In this document: one piece after another, positions 52,032-60,953 of the stretch
How the letters are laid out: the number at the start of each line of letters is the position of its first letter
Numbering within the stretch: position 1 is the first letter of the stretch
Assembly: GCF_003944795.1 (NCBI RefSeq)
Contig: NZ_RWBG01000002.1
Coordinates: 558,001 to 622,000 of the forward strand
Source of the DNA: Mangrovimonas spongiae
GTDB taxonomy: Bacteria; Bacteroidota; Bacteroidia; Flavobacteriales; Flavobacteriaceae
Reading direction: 5' to 3'
Length of the DNA stretch: 64,000 nt
Notes under the pieces: generated by a model
Seen by the model: the letters and a program-made list of their open reading frames with translations, nothing else
What the model was told of the DNA's origin: nothing
Database searches by the model: none
Made by a program: the position numbers and the translations under genes

Positions 52032-52039
52032 CAAATGTA
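52032..52039 (-). promoter_or_regulatory. -7 promoter element of sucC
   Basis: The minus strand reads TACATTTG, an exact TAnnTTTG, 25 bases upstream of the sucC ATG. Confidence 0.5.
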
Positions 52040-52182
52040 ATTAATCGCAATAACTTACCCTAATATTTTAATTACGAAAAACCCTCTTAGACAACAGATT
52101 TCTTCATGATGTTAAATAATTAACACTATGTTTAAATTGTGTGATATTTTTAAGAATTAATTTCTAATTACACACAATAAAA

Positions 52183-52190
52183 TACCTTTG
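52183..52190 (+). promoter_or_regulatory. -7 promoter element of lysA
   Basis: TACCTTTG fits TAnnTTTG and ends 20 bases before the lysA ATG at 52211. It lies in a 204-base divergent gap shared with sucC. Confidence 0.5.
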
Positions 52191-52210
52191 GCAAAAATTG
52201 CTTAAACATC

Positions 52211-53416
52211 ATGTTAGAAAAACAATTATTACATATCGCTCAAGAATTTGGCAGTCCAGTTTATGTTTATGATTCCGAAAAAATCATATCGCAATATAAT
52301 AGGCTAACTCAAGCTTTTAGTAAGGTAAAGAATTTAAGGATTAATTATGCGGTTAAGGCATTATCTAATATTTCTATTTTAAAGCTTTTAAAAGGGCTTG
52401 GATCTGGATTAGACACGGTATCTATTCAAGAAGTAAAGTTAGGATTAATGGCAGGGGTTGCTCCTGAAAATATCATCTACACCCCTAATGGTGTCTCTTT
52501 AGAAGAAATAGAAACTGCAGCTAAATTAGGAGTACAAATTAACATTGATAATCTATCTATTTTAGAGCAATTTGGCACAAAATATCCTAATGTTCCGGTA
52601 TGCATTCGTATAAACCCGCATGTTATGGCTGGAGGAAATACCAATATATCGGTTGGACATATTGATAGCAAATTTGGGATTTCTATTCATCAAATTCCGC
52701 ATATTCTTCGTATTGTAGAAAACACAGAAATGACCATTAATGGCATCCATATGCATACGGGAAGTGATATTTTAGATATTGATGTATTCCTTTATGCTAG
52801 TGAAATTTTATTCGACACAGCTAAGCATTTTAGCAATTTAGAATTTTTAGATTTTGGCTCTGGCTTTAAAGTACCTTACAAGGAAGGCGATATAGAAACT
52901 AATATTGAAGAATTTGGAAAAAAACTTACTAAGCGTTTCAACCAGTTTTGTAAAGAATACGGTAAAGAACTCACACTTGCTTTTGAACCAGGTAAGTTTC
53001 TAGTTAGCGAAGCAGGATACTTTCTCACCAAAGTTAATGTGGTTAAACAAACCACCTCAACCGTTTTTGCTCAAGTTGATTCTGGTTTTAATCATCTTAT
53101 ACGACCAATGCTATATGGTGCACAACACAACATTATAAACGTATCGAACCCTAAAGGACGTGAACGATTTTACTCGGTTGTAGGTTATATTTGCGAAACC
53201 GATACGTTTGCCAATAATAGACGTATAAATGAGATTTCTGAGGATGATATTCTGGCCTTTAAAAACGCTGGGGCCTATTGCTACTCTATGGCATCAAACT
53301 ACAATTCACGGTATCGTCCTGCTGAAGTGCTATGGCATAATAGTGAAGCAAAATTAATTAGAAAGCGCGAGACCATGGATGATTTGGTAAAAAATCAGGT
53401 TGCGGTTGAATTATAA
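52211..53416 (+). CDS. lysA: Diaminopimelate decarboxylase
   Basis: A 401-residue PLP enzyme of alanine racemase fold that converts meso-diaminopimelate to lysine. The PLP lysine is K49 in INYAVKALSN. Other motifs are GLDTVSIQEVKLGL, GIHMHTGSDI, LDFGSGFKVPY, FEPGKFLVSEAG, and the second-subunit catalytic cysteine region GAYCYSMASNYNSRYRPAEVL. Together with dapD (14227) it represents the succinylase route of the pathway in this window. It is convergent with the DinB-like gene, with one base between the two stop codons. Confidence 0.96.
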   Translation: MLEKQLLHIAQEFGSPVYVYDSEKIISQYNRLTQAFSKVKNLRINYAVKALSNISILKLLKGLGSGLDTVSIQEVKLGLMAGVAPENIIYTPNGVSLEEIETAAKLGVQINIDNLSILEQFGTKYPNVPVCIRINPHVMAGGNTNISVGHIDSKFGISIHQIPHILRIVENTEMTINGIHMHTGSDILDIDVFLYASEILFDTAKHFSNLEFLDFGSGFKVPYKEGDIETNIEEFGKKLTKRFNQFCKEYGKELTLAFEPGKFLVSEAGYFLTKVNVVKQTTSTVFAQVDSGFNHLIRPMLYGAQHNIINVSNPKGRERFYSVVGYICETDTFANNRRINEISEDDILAFKNAGAYCYSMASNYNSRYRPAEVLWHNSEAKLIRKRETMDDLVKNQVAVEL

Positions 53417-53417
53417 G

Positions 53418-53990
53418 CTAATTTCTAAGGGCCCCAGTAAATTGATTAATATTTGAATTTATTGGATTTCCAGAGGTTCTTCTATAAGAAGCTATTTGCC
53501 CACAATGCCAAATGGCATCGGCTATAGGACCGTTAATAGCATTCCAAAACGGATAGGTTTTCCCGTCTCCAAAATCAATACTAAAATCCGATAAATCGTC
53601 TGCTTTTCTTAAGATGTCTGAAGCTTGTTTTAAGTTAAATAGCACGTTCTTTCTAATATCTTGAGCACTCATATTGGAGGCATCAGTTTTATTTACAGGT
53701 TTCTGTAATGCAGCACTTAAAATAACTTGAGATAAGTTAAAGATATGCTGAATAGTTTCTTTAGTTGACCGTGCTTTATCATTAGGTTTATATGCTAAAT
53801 CATCTACATTTAAACCCTCTGTAGCCCAATAAAACCGAAACCCTAAACCGTCAATCTGTCTTGACGCCATAGTTCCAGCAGTGTATTTTTTGGGCGCTTC
53901 TGGAATTTCATAATAAGGTAATGTTTTGTCTTGTGATTGCATAGTACTACCAAGTATTAAAGCTATAAATAAAAAGATATGTTTCATCAA
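53418..53990 (-). CDS. Exported DinB-like protein
   Basis: A 190-residue protein with a signal peptide (about 1-19, FLFIALILGSTMQSQ) and a helical bundle resembling the DinB/YfiT superfamily, which uses three histidines to bind a metal ion. Candidate ligands are the histidine of ETIQHIFNLSQ and that of IADAIWHCGQIASYRR. The likely start ATG overlaps the stop of the upstream M28 peptidase gene (ATGA), so the two are translationally coupled. A periplasmic thiol- or metal-dependent reaction is possible, but no substrate is known. Confidence 0.7.
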   Translation of the reverse strand: MMKHIFLFIALILGSTMQSQDKTLPYYEIPEAPKKYTAGTMASRQIDGLGFRFYWATEGLNVDDLAYKPNDKARSTKETIQHIFNLSQVILSAALQKPVNKTDASNMSAQDIRKNVLFNLKQASDILRKADDLSDFSIDFGDGKTYPFWNAINGPIADAIWHCGQIASYRRTSGNPINSNINQFTGALRN

Positions 53991-55390
53991 TCCTTCAATT
54001 CATTTTTATGAGAAATGGGGGCAATTCCATATTTATCAAACAAGTACACTAACGACGTCATGGTTGCTGCTCCTAATTCAAGCTCACGTTTATTCACAGC
54101 ATCAAAGGTATCGTTAGCTGCATGATGATGATCGAAATACCGTTGTGAATCTGGTCTTAAACCAGCAACAACATTGGTCTTTGTTTTTAATGGCCCTACA
54201 TCGGCGCCACTTCCTCCTTGCTCAAAATAATGAATTAAATACGGTTTAAATAAAGGTTTCCAATTTTCAATTTTTGAAAAAACAGCATCGCTACAATCAA
54301 AACTAAATCCTCTTGGGGTAAAACCTCCAGCATCACTTTCTAAAGAAAAAATATGGTTTTCGCCTTTTTGTTTGGCCACTTCGGCATACTTTGTAGCACC
54401 ACGCAACCCATTTTCTTCGTTCATAAACATTACTACACGAATGCTACGTCTTGGTGTTATACCTGTTTCTTTAAATAAGCGCAAGACTTCCATAGACTGC
54501 ACAATACCCGCACCATCGTCATGCGAGCCATCACCTAAATCCCAAGAATCTAAATGGCCACCAACTATAATATATTCATTAGGAAATTCACTCCCTGTTA
54601 TTTCTCCAATCACATTGTAAGACTTAACATCTGGTAACTGCTGGCAGTTTTGTTTGAAATAAAACTTTAAAGTATTGTCCAACTTTAGCATACTACTTAA
54701 AAGTTCGGCATCGTTTGTACTTATCGCTGCCGAAGGAATTCGCTTAGAGTTTGGTAAATCATCGTAGGTCATGCTTCCAGTGTGTGGCAAATCGTCTAAT
54801 CGTAAATTCATAGAACGCACAATAACGCCCACAGCACCATATTTTGCCGCTTCAACAGCACCTTTATAACGCTGATTAACACAACCGCCATAGGCTTGAA
54901 AGGTTTGTATTAAATCGGCCTGCATTGGACGATTGAAAAATACTATTTTCCCTTCTACTTTATCACGACCTAACTGTTCTAATTCTTTAAAATTATGCAC
55001 CTCAACAACCTCTGATTCTACGCCTAATGGGTTTGTGGCAACCGAACCACCTAAAGCACAAATATTAACACTTGTTGTTTTTCCAGAGCTTGATTTTACA
55101 TAGGCATATTCCTTGGCACCTCTTATCCATTTTGGCACCATAACAGGTTGTAACCATACTTTATCTAAACCTAATTCCTTAAGTTCTTTTTCGCCCCATT
55201 CTACAGCTAATTCGGCATTTACTGAGCCAGACAACCGCCCTCCTATTTGGTTGGATAAGTAATCTAACCACTCATAACTTTTTCCGTTGGTGAGTGAGGT
55301 TTTATAAATATTTTTTAATACCGCTTCATCGTTTTGAGAATAAATTGTTGTTGAACATAGTAAGGCTACGACGAATAAAAGTAATCTCAT
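53987..55390 (-). CDS. M28 family metallopeptidase, exported
   Basis: A 467-residue aminopeptidase/carboxypeptidase Q-like enzyme. The signal peptide is MRLLLFVVALLCSTTIYSQ. The metal and catalytic residues are recognisable: GGHLDSWDLGDGSHDDGAG (H and D ligands), MNEENGLRGATKYAE (catalytic glutamate pair), LESDAGGFTPRG, and HHAANDTFD for the last histidine ligand. A PA-like inserted domain lies in the N-terminal half (about 110-230). I chose the ATG at 55390: a longer frame from 55450 would begin inside the upstream terminator and bury the signal peptide. Periplasmic peptide degradation is likely. Confidence 0.9.
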   Translation of the reverse strand: MRLLLFVVALLCSTTIYSQNDEAVLKNIYKTSLTNGKSYEWLDYLSNQIGGRLSGSVNAELAVEWGEKELKELGLDKVWLQPVMVPKWIRGAKEYAYVKSSSGKTTSVNICALGGSVATNPLGVESEVVEVHNFKELEQLGRDKVEGKIVFFNRPMQADLIQTFQAYGGCVNQRYKGAVEAAKYGAVGVIVRSMNLRLDDLPHTGSMTYDDLPNSKRIPSAAISTNDAELLSSMLKLDNTLKFYFKQNCQQLPDVKSYNVIGEITGSEFPNEYIIVGGHLDSWDLGDGSHDDGAGIVQSMEVLRLFKETGITPRRSIRVVMFMNEENGLRGATKYAEVAKQKGENHIFSLESDAGGFTPRGFSFDCSDAVFSKIENWKPLFKPYLIHYFEQGGSGADVGPLKTKTNVVAGLRPDSQRYFDHHHAANDTFDAVNKRELELGAATMTSLVYLFDKYGIAPISHKNELKD

Positions 55391-55450
55391 AGTGTTAAAT
55401 TTTGTGACTAATATACTATTTCTATAAAGTGATTTTGTAAAAGAAAGCAT

Positions 55451-55475
55451 AAAAAATCCCGCGTATGCGGGATAA
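55451..55475 (-). terminator. Terminator after ppk2
   Basis: ATCCCGC (55457-55463) pairs with GCGGGAT (55468-55474) around a 4-base loop. On the minus strand the stem is followed by TTTTTT. It lies 3 bases after the PPK2 stop and ends the five-gene operon. Confidence 0.85.
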
Positions 55476-55477
55476 AA

Positions 55478-56359
55478 TTATTCTCGTTCTAATTGTTTTT
55501 TATAAGCTTCTAAATTAGCCATAACTTCGGGTTCTAGTTCTGGCTCTTTAATATCCTTGTATGTTTTTAAGGTATCGTAAAGTATTTTTGCCACGATATA
55601 TCGCGCTGTTGGCTTATCGTCTGAAGGAATTGTATACCAAGGCGCATGAGGTTTAGAGGTTCTATTAATAGCATCTTCAAAATACTCTTGATAGCTATCC
55701 CAAAGTTCACGCTCGTCTAAATCTCCAGGAGAGAATTTCCAGTTTTTCGAAGGTTTTTCTAAACGACGCAACAATCTATTTTTTTGTTCTTCTTTAGATA
55801 GATGAAGGAAAAACTTAAAGATAATAGTTCCATTATCCGAAACATGCTGCTCAAAGTTATTTATTTGTTCGAATCGTTTGTGCCAAAAAGCATCATTAAT
55901 ATCTTCCACTCTATCTATCCCTGGTATATTTTCGTTTAAAATATATTCTGGATGTACTCTAGTTACTAAGACATTTTCGTAATGTGTTCTATTAAAAACC
56001 CCAAATTTTCCACGAGCTGGCAATGCCAGATAATGACGCCAAAGATAGTCATGTTTTAGCTCTAATTTAGTAGGCGTTTTAAAACTATGCACCATAACAC
56101 CTCGCGCATTTAATTCTTTAAACACCTCACGAATCATACTATCTTTTCCAGCCGTGTCTGTACCTTGAATACAAATTAACACAGCATATTTACCATGTGC
56201 ATACATAGCGTTTTGTATATCTGCAAGGTCTTCGCAAACCTCTTCCATTTCATCTTCAATCTTGTCTTTATCCGCATCTAAGTCATAGGTTGTGGAAATA
56301 TCCTTTAAATGAATAGGTTTGGTAACTTTAAAATCGTTTATATTGATAGTTTTCTTCAT
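55478..56359 (-). CDS. Polyphosphate kinase 2 family protein
   Basis: A 293-residue P-loop kinase. The Walker A motif is IQGTDTAGKDS (about 85-95), a PPK2-type variant with aspartate before AGK, and the conserved segment KTPTKLELKHDYLWRHYLALPARG follows, along with NRTHYENVLVTRVHP and the lid WKFSPGDLDER. The family uses polyphosphate to phosphorylate NMPs or NDPs. The length matches the single-domain PPK2 classes; class I, II or III cannot be set by eye. It is the last gene of the natAB-mscS-regulator-ppk2 operon, 10 bases after the regulator. Confidence 0.9.
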   Translation of the reverse strand: MKKTININDFKVTKPIHLKDISTTYDLDADKDKIEDEMEEVCEDLADIQNAMYAHGKYAVLICIQGTDTAGKDSMIREVFKELNARGVMVHSFKTPTKLELKHDYLWRHYLALPARGKFGVFNRTHYENVLVTRVHPEYILNENIPGIDRVEDINDAFWHKRFEQINNFEQHVSDNGTIIFKFFLHLSKEEQKNRLLRRLEKPSKNWKFSPGDLDERELWDSYQEYFEDAINRTSKPHAPWYTIPSDDKPTARYIVAKILYDTLKTYKDIKEPELEPEVMANLEAYKKQLERE

Positions 56360-56369
56360 AATCTTTTAA

Positions 56370-57533
56370 TTATTTAGAGGCAAATAGTTTCACGTCGCTC
56401 TCGCTTACCTCTTTCTCTCCTAAAATAATTAAACGCTCGACAACATTACGCAGTTCACGTATATTTCCGGTCCAATCGTATTCTTGTAATAATTTAATGG
56501 CTTTTTTAGAAAATGATTTTTTAGCGGTTCCTTGTTCTGAAGCGATTTTACTTGAAAAGAAATCGATAAGTAAAGGAATGTCGTTTCGTCTATCATTTAA
56601 AGCGGGAACTTTAATTAAAATAACGGCTAAACGATGGTATAAATCTTCACGAAATTTCCCCTCTTCTATTTCCTTTTTTAAATCTTTATTAGTAGCTGCA
56701 ACAACACGTACATTGACTTTAATGTCTTTATCGTTTCCTACTCTTTGAATTTTATTTTCTTGTAAAGCGCGCAACACTTTGGCTTGTGCCGATAGGCTCA
56801 TATCGCCAATTTCATCTAAAAAAATAGTTCCGCCATTAGCTGCTTCAAACTTTCCTGCGCGGTCTTTGTTAGCGCCTGTAAAGGCTCCTTTTATATGCCC
56901 AAACAATTCGCTTTCTATTAATTCGCTAGGTATAGCAGCACAGTTTACCTCGACCATAGGGCCTTTATGGCGTTCGCTTTTTTGGTGTAACCAATGCGCC
57001 ACCAACTCTTTTCCGGTACCGTTTGGTCCTGTAATTAAAACCCGAGCGTCTGTTGGGGCGACTTTTTCGATCATGTCTTTGATTTGAAGAATTTCTTTGC
57101 TATCTCCAATCATTTCATAATTCTTACTAACTTTTTTCTTAAGTTTTTTATTTTCAACAACCAATTCTTTTCTATCTAAAGCATTACGAACAGTATTTAA
57201 CAAGCGGTTTAAATCTGGCGGTTTGGAAATGTAATCGAACGCTCCTAAACGCATCGTATTAACGGCTGTATCTAAATCGCCATGACCAGAAATCATAACA
57301 AAAGGGACTTCTGGCTTTATTTTTTTTGTGGCTTCTAAAACCTCTACACCATCCATTTTGGGCATTTTTATATCGCAAAGTACAAGGTCGAAATCCTCGT
57401 TCTTTATGGCTTCTATACCTTTTAAACCGTCTTCGGCTTCTTCTACTTGATAAGAATCATTTTCTTCGGTTAAAATTTTAACCAAGACACGACGAATAGC
57501 CGCTTCATCTTCTATAACTAATATTTTAGGCAT
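56370..57533 (-). CDS. NtrC-type sigma-54-interacting response regulator without DNA-binding domain
   Basis: A 387-residue protein. An N-terminal receiver domain (1-120) has the phospho-acceptor D54 in LVLCDIKMPKMDG. A sigma-54 AAA+ domain (about 141-375) has Walker A GPNGTGKE (169-176), the sigma-54 contact loop GAFTGA (216-221), Walker B FLDEIGDM and the C-terminal WTGNIRELRNVVERL. The protein ends eleven residues after the AAA+ domain (SESDVKLFASK), so the usual Fis-type helix-turn-helix is missing. The sensor kinase is not adjacent. It should act on sigma-54 polymerase, perhaps from solution or through partners. It lies 3 bases after the mscS stop. Confidence 0.88.
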   Translation of the reverse strand: MPKILVIEDEAAIRRVLVKILTEENDSYQVEEAEDGLKGIEAIKNEDFDLVLCDIKMPKMDGVEVLEATKKIKPEVPFVMISGHGDLDTAVNTMRLGAFDYISKPPDLNRLLNTVRNALDRKELVVENKKLKKKVSKNYEMIGDSKEILQIKDMIEKVAPTDARVLITGPNGTGKELVAHWLHQKSERHKGPMVEVNCAAIPSELIESELFGHIKGAFTGANKDRAGKFEAANGGTIFLDEIGDMSLSAQAKVLRALQENKIQRVGNDKDIKVNVRVVAATNKDLKKEIEEGKFREDLYHRLAVILIKVPALNDRRNDIPLLIDFFSSKIASEQGTAKKSFSKKAIKLLQEYDWTGNIRELRNVVERLIILGEKEVSESDVKLFASK

Positions 57534-57536
57534 ATT

Positions 57537-58436
57537 TTAGTCTTCTTTAGGTTTTGATATAATATTAATATCGCGTTGCGGAAATGGTATAGAGACGTTG
57601 TGTTCTCTAAACAGTTTATCTATTTCAAAACGGATATCGCTACTAGGAAATTGTGCTTTAAAACTATCGTTAAGCGTAAAAACAACTTTAAAGTTTAATG
57701 AGCTATCGCCAAATCCCGTAAAAAGCACTACAGGTTCAGGGCTTTTTAATACGCTTGGATGCTTTGAGGCAGCTTCTAACAACAGTTTTTTTACCAATTG
57801 CACATCGCTGCCATAAGCCACACCTACCGAAACACTTTCTCGTGTTGATGTTCCGTTTTGTGTCCAATTGTATAAACTATTGGTTAAATATAAATGGTTA
57901 GGTATTACCAGTACTTTATTATCTATAGTTACAGCTCGTGTTGTTCTCAGTTTTATTTCAACTACGCGACCTACTTTATCTTCAATTTCAATAATATCGC
58001 CTACGTGCAAACTTTGATCAATAAGTATAAACACGCCTGAAAGTATGTCTTGAAACAGTGTTTGAAGTGCTAAACCAACGCCAACTAATAATGCTGCTGA
58101 AGCGGCAAAAATAGCCGTAACATTTATACCTATAGAATCGAAAACAACTAAAATAACAACAACGTAAATAAACCATCGCGCAAACGAAAAAACGGTATTG
58201 AATTTTGTACGGTCTTGCTCTGGTAATCTTTTAGAATACAATCGTTTAAAAAACCTAAGTACTAAAGAGGTTATTAAATAAATAATAAAAACTAAAAGTA
58301 CTAGTCCAACTGTAATTCTTACGGGGCTTTCGGTTTCTTCCCCAAAAGTAATGCCTAGCTTTAAAAACTCTACTATGGACTCCCAAACGCTGCTCTCTTT
58401 AACAGCTTCTTCTATTTCTTCAATTTTATTTTGCAT
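57537..58436 (-). CDS. MscS family mechanosensitive channel
   Basis: A 299-residue membrane protein of the small-conductance mechanosensitive channel family, which opens under membrane tension to release solutes. It has an amphipathic N-terminus, three or so membrane helices (about 40-60, 85-105 and 110-135), a TM3-like pore helix (GVGLALQTLFQDILSGVFIL), and the beta domain (GDIIEIEDKVGRVVEIKLRTT, DNKVLVIPNHLY). I chose the ATG at 58436, which is two bases after the stop of the permease gene; an alternative start at 58454 overlaps it. It is part of the five-gene operon. Confidence 0.93.
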   Translation of the reverse strand: MQNKIEEIEEAVKESSVWESIVEFLKLGITFGEETESPVRITVGLVLLVFIIYLITSLVLRFFKRLYSKRLPEQDRTKFNTVFSFARWFIYVVVILVVFDSIGINVTAIFAASAALLVGVGLALQTLFQDILSGVFILIDQSLHVGDIIEIEDKVGRVVEIKLRTTRAVTIDNKVLVIPNHLYLTNSLYNWTQNGTSTRESVSVGVAYGSDVQLVKKLLLEAASKHPSVLKSPEPVVLFTGFGDSSLNFKVVFTLNDSFKAQFPSSDIRFEIDKLFREHNVSIPFPQRDINIISKPKED

Positions 58437-58438
58437 AC

Positions 58439-59752
58439 TTAGTATTTTAACCACTTATACAGTTCTTTATAACTTGGTTTTTTACCGTACATTAATATAC
58501 CAACGCGGTAAATTTTGGCTGCAAACCATACGGTGAATATAAATGTACCTATTAATATAGCTAAAGATAATAATTGTTGCCAAATTGGAACCCCAAAAGG
58601 AATTCGCATAAGCATAACTACAGGCGATGTTAATGGTATAAAAGAAAATACGGTTGAAATGGTTCCGTGTGGATCTTCTATAACCGTAAAAATGCCAATG
58701 TAAACAGCCAGTATTAATGGCATTAATATAGGAAGCATAAACTGCTGGGTATCGGTTTCATTATCAACTGCTGCCCCAATGGCGGCATATAATGAACTAT
58801 ATAAAAGGTAACCGCTAACAAAAAACAGAATAAAGGCTACAATTAAATTAAAAATAGGTAAATTATAAAAAGCATGTAAAGCATTTTGAATTTCTAATCC
58901 TACATCTGGACTTTCTACAGCCTGTTTCATAAGTTCTTCTTGACCAGCTGCTGATTGAGTTAAATCTATTCCTAATATCATCGACACTACCGACATTAAT
59001 ACGCCTCCTAAAACAATCCAAATAGCAAATTGGGTTATTCCTGCTAACGACGTTCCTATTATTTTCCCCAACATAAGTTGTATTGGTTTCACCGAAGAAA
59101 TAATGACTTCTATAATGCGGCTTGTTTTTTCTTCAATAACACTACGCATAATCATATTTCCATAAATAATGATAAACATGAATAGTAAATATCCAGCAGC
59201 GCCGCCAAAAATAAGCTTTACAACACTATCTATTTTCGAGGTTTTTTCGCCCACAAAACTTTCTTGACCAATCGTTACATTTACTCTAGAGGCTTCTATT
59301 TTAGCAATATCAATACCTTTTTGCGCCATTTTTAAATCGGTAAGCTGCTTTTCTAATTTATTTTCTAGACTTGATATTAATGTTAACGACGGAAGTTCTT
59401 TAGAATAAAACTTAATGTGTTTGCTTAAATCGTCTATATTGTCTAGACCTTTTACATAAAGGAGTCCGTAATGTTCGCCTTTTTCGGCGACAATTTTAGC
59501 ATCTTCTAAATTTAGATTCTCTAAAAACTGATACGTGGTCGTTTCAGTATCTTCTAAAGTATTTTTAAGAAGTCCTGATTCGTCTAAGACAGAAATGGTA
59601 CGCTCGGTAGTATTGTTAAGTTGCGATAAATAGGCTACAACAGCTATTAAAGCAATCATAATTATGGGACTTAAAATAGTCATAATTATAAACGACTTAT
59701 TTCGCACTTTGGTTAAATACTCTCTCTTTATAATTAATGATAAGTGATTCAT
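58439..59752 (-). CDS. ABC-2 type transporter permease (NatB-like)
   Basis: A 437-residue membrane protein with the NatB/ABC-2 layout: a first helix (about 21-45), a long extracytoplasmic loop (about 46-180), then five or six helices from about 185 to 420, with LMFIIIYGNMIMRSVIEEKTSRIIEVIISSVKPIQLMLGK (given in parts: MRSVIEEKTSRIIEV) as the conserved coupling segment. It pairs with the ATP-binding gene 2 bases upstream as an exporter; NatAB systems move sodium in Bacillus, but no substrate is shown here. It heads the membrane part of the five-gene operon. Confidence 0.88.
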   Translation of the reverse strand: MNHLSLIIKREYLTKVRNKSFIIMTILSPIIMIALIAVVAYLSQLNNTTERTISVLDESGLLKNTLEDTETTTYQFLENLNLEDAKIVAEKGEHYGLLYVKGLDNIDDLSKHIKFYSKELPSLTLISSLENKLEKQLTDLKMAQKGIDIAKIEASRVNVTIGQESFVGEKTSKIDSVVKLIFGGAAGYLLFMFIIIYGNMIMRSVIEEKTSRIIEVIISSVKPIQLMLGKIIGTSLAGITQFAIWIVLGGVLMSVVSMILGIDLTQSAAGQEELMKQAVESPDVGLEIQNALHAFYNLPIFNLIVAFILFFVSGYLLYSSLYAAIGAAVDNETDTQQFMLPILMPLILAVYIGIFTVIEDPHGTISTVFSFIPLTSPVVMLMRIPFGVPIWQQLLSLAILIGTFIFTVWFAAKIYRVGILMYGKKPSYKELYKWLKY

Positions 59753-59754
59753 GC

Positions 59755-60684
59755 TTAGTTATTGTTCTTTACAGCTTGTATAAAAATATCGTTGGCGCTA
59801 GGTATTAACTCTACAAAATGAGACACTTCGCCTTTACTAGATAAATACCCTAATAAGTCGTTTGAGGTATCGTGTTCAGACAGCTTAATATTTAACATTA
59901 AATCGTCTTCTAAAGTTTTAAAATTAGTTGGTGCAATCTCAAATTTAGTACTTAGTTCTTTTTGAAGTTGTTCCTTATGCTCTGTTCGCAAACCAACCTC
60001 ATAAGTTTGTGTTCTGTATTGCCGTTTTATATCGGTTAACTTACCATCTAAAATTTTATTCGATTTATTAATTAAAGCAATATGATCGCACAATTCCTCT
60101 ACCGATTCCATACGATGTGTTGAAAAAATAACTGTTGCGCCTTGGTCTCGTAACCGAAGAATTTCATCTTTAATTAAATTGGCGTTTATAGGGTCGAAAC
60201 CAGAAAAAGGCTCATCAAAAATCAGCAATTTTGGGTTATGCAATACGGTAACTATAAACTGTACCTTTTGGGCCATTCCTTTAGAGAGCTCTTGTATTTT
60301 TTTATGCCACCAATCTCCTATTTCTAAACGGTCGAACCAATATTGCAAACGTTCTTTAGCCTCTTGCTTGCTTAGTCCTTTTAATCTTGCCAAATACAAC
60401 GCTTGTTCACCTACTTTCATAGATTTATACAAGCCGCGCTCTTCAGGTAAATAGCCTATATCTTTTATATGTTCGGGTTGTAACGATTTGCCATCTAAGG
60501 TAACATGTCCCGTATCTGGCATCGTTATTTGATTTATAATTCTTATTAAGGTAGTTTTTCCTGCGCCATTAGGTCCTAACAAACCAAAAATACTTCCCTT
60601 AGGAACCGAAATAGACACATTATTTAAGGCTGTAAACTCGCCAAATTTTTTAGAAACACTATGTGCTTCCAATAAATTATTCAT
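59755..60684 (-). CDS. ABC transporter ATP-binding protein (NatA-like)
   Basis: A 309-residue ATPase with Walker A GPNGAGKTT, signature ELSKGMAQKVQ, Walker B LLIFDEPFSGFDP and the switch histidine STHRMESVEEL. The ~90-residue C-terminal extension (DUF4162-like: YEVGLRTEHKEQLQKEL) is common in the NatA group. It energises the permease encoded next to it, and starts the operon natA-natB-mscS-response regulator-ppk2 (spacings of 2-10 bases, all on the minus strand). No good TAnnTTTG element is seen right upstream; GTAAATATA on the plus strand near 60715 gives a one-mismatch candidate. Confidence 0.92.
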   Translation of the reverse strand: MNNLLEAHSVSKKFGEFTALNNVSISVPKGSIFGLLGPNGAGKTTLIRIINQITMPDTGHVTLDGKSLQPEHIKDIGYLPEERGLYKSMKVGEQALYLARLKGLSKQEAKERLQYWFDRLEIGDWWHKKIQELSKGMAQKVQFIVTVLHNPKLLIFDEPFSGFDPINANLIKDEILRLRDQGATVIFSTHRMESVEELCDHIALINKSNKILDGKLTDIKRQYRTQTYEVGLRTEHKEQLQKELSTKFEIAPTNFKTLEDDLMLNIKLSEHDTSNDLLGYLSSKGEVSHFVELIPSANDIFIQAVKNNN

Positions 60685-60786
60685 ACAATTTATTCTTTTT
60701 AAAATGATACGTTAGGTAAATATATTAAATGTAGAAGAGGTGACGCTAATAAAACATTAATAATTAGGATTGCCAAAAAAACAAAA

Positions 60787-60820
60787 CCCACCCTTAATCT
60801 TATAATAGTTTAAGGATGGG
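60787..60820 (-). terminator. Terminator downstream of grpE-dnaJ
   Basis: On the minus strand CCCATCCTTAA pairs with TTAAGGGTGGG (one G-U), loop of 12 bases, followed by a T-rich run. A second weaker hairpin (CACTATT/AATAGTG, 60850-60866) lies between it and the dnaJ stop at 60954. Together they occupy the 269-base gap before natA, which otherwise holds no gene. Confidence 0.7.
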
Positions 60821-60953
60821 AAAAAATTGCTATGAAAAAGAAAAATTACCACTATTAAAAATAGTGATAAATCAAATATAGTGTTTTTTTACTTATAATG
60901 AATGAAAACCTGTAAATATTCCTGATAATCAAGCTTAAAACAAGTAACTCACA

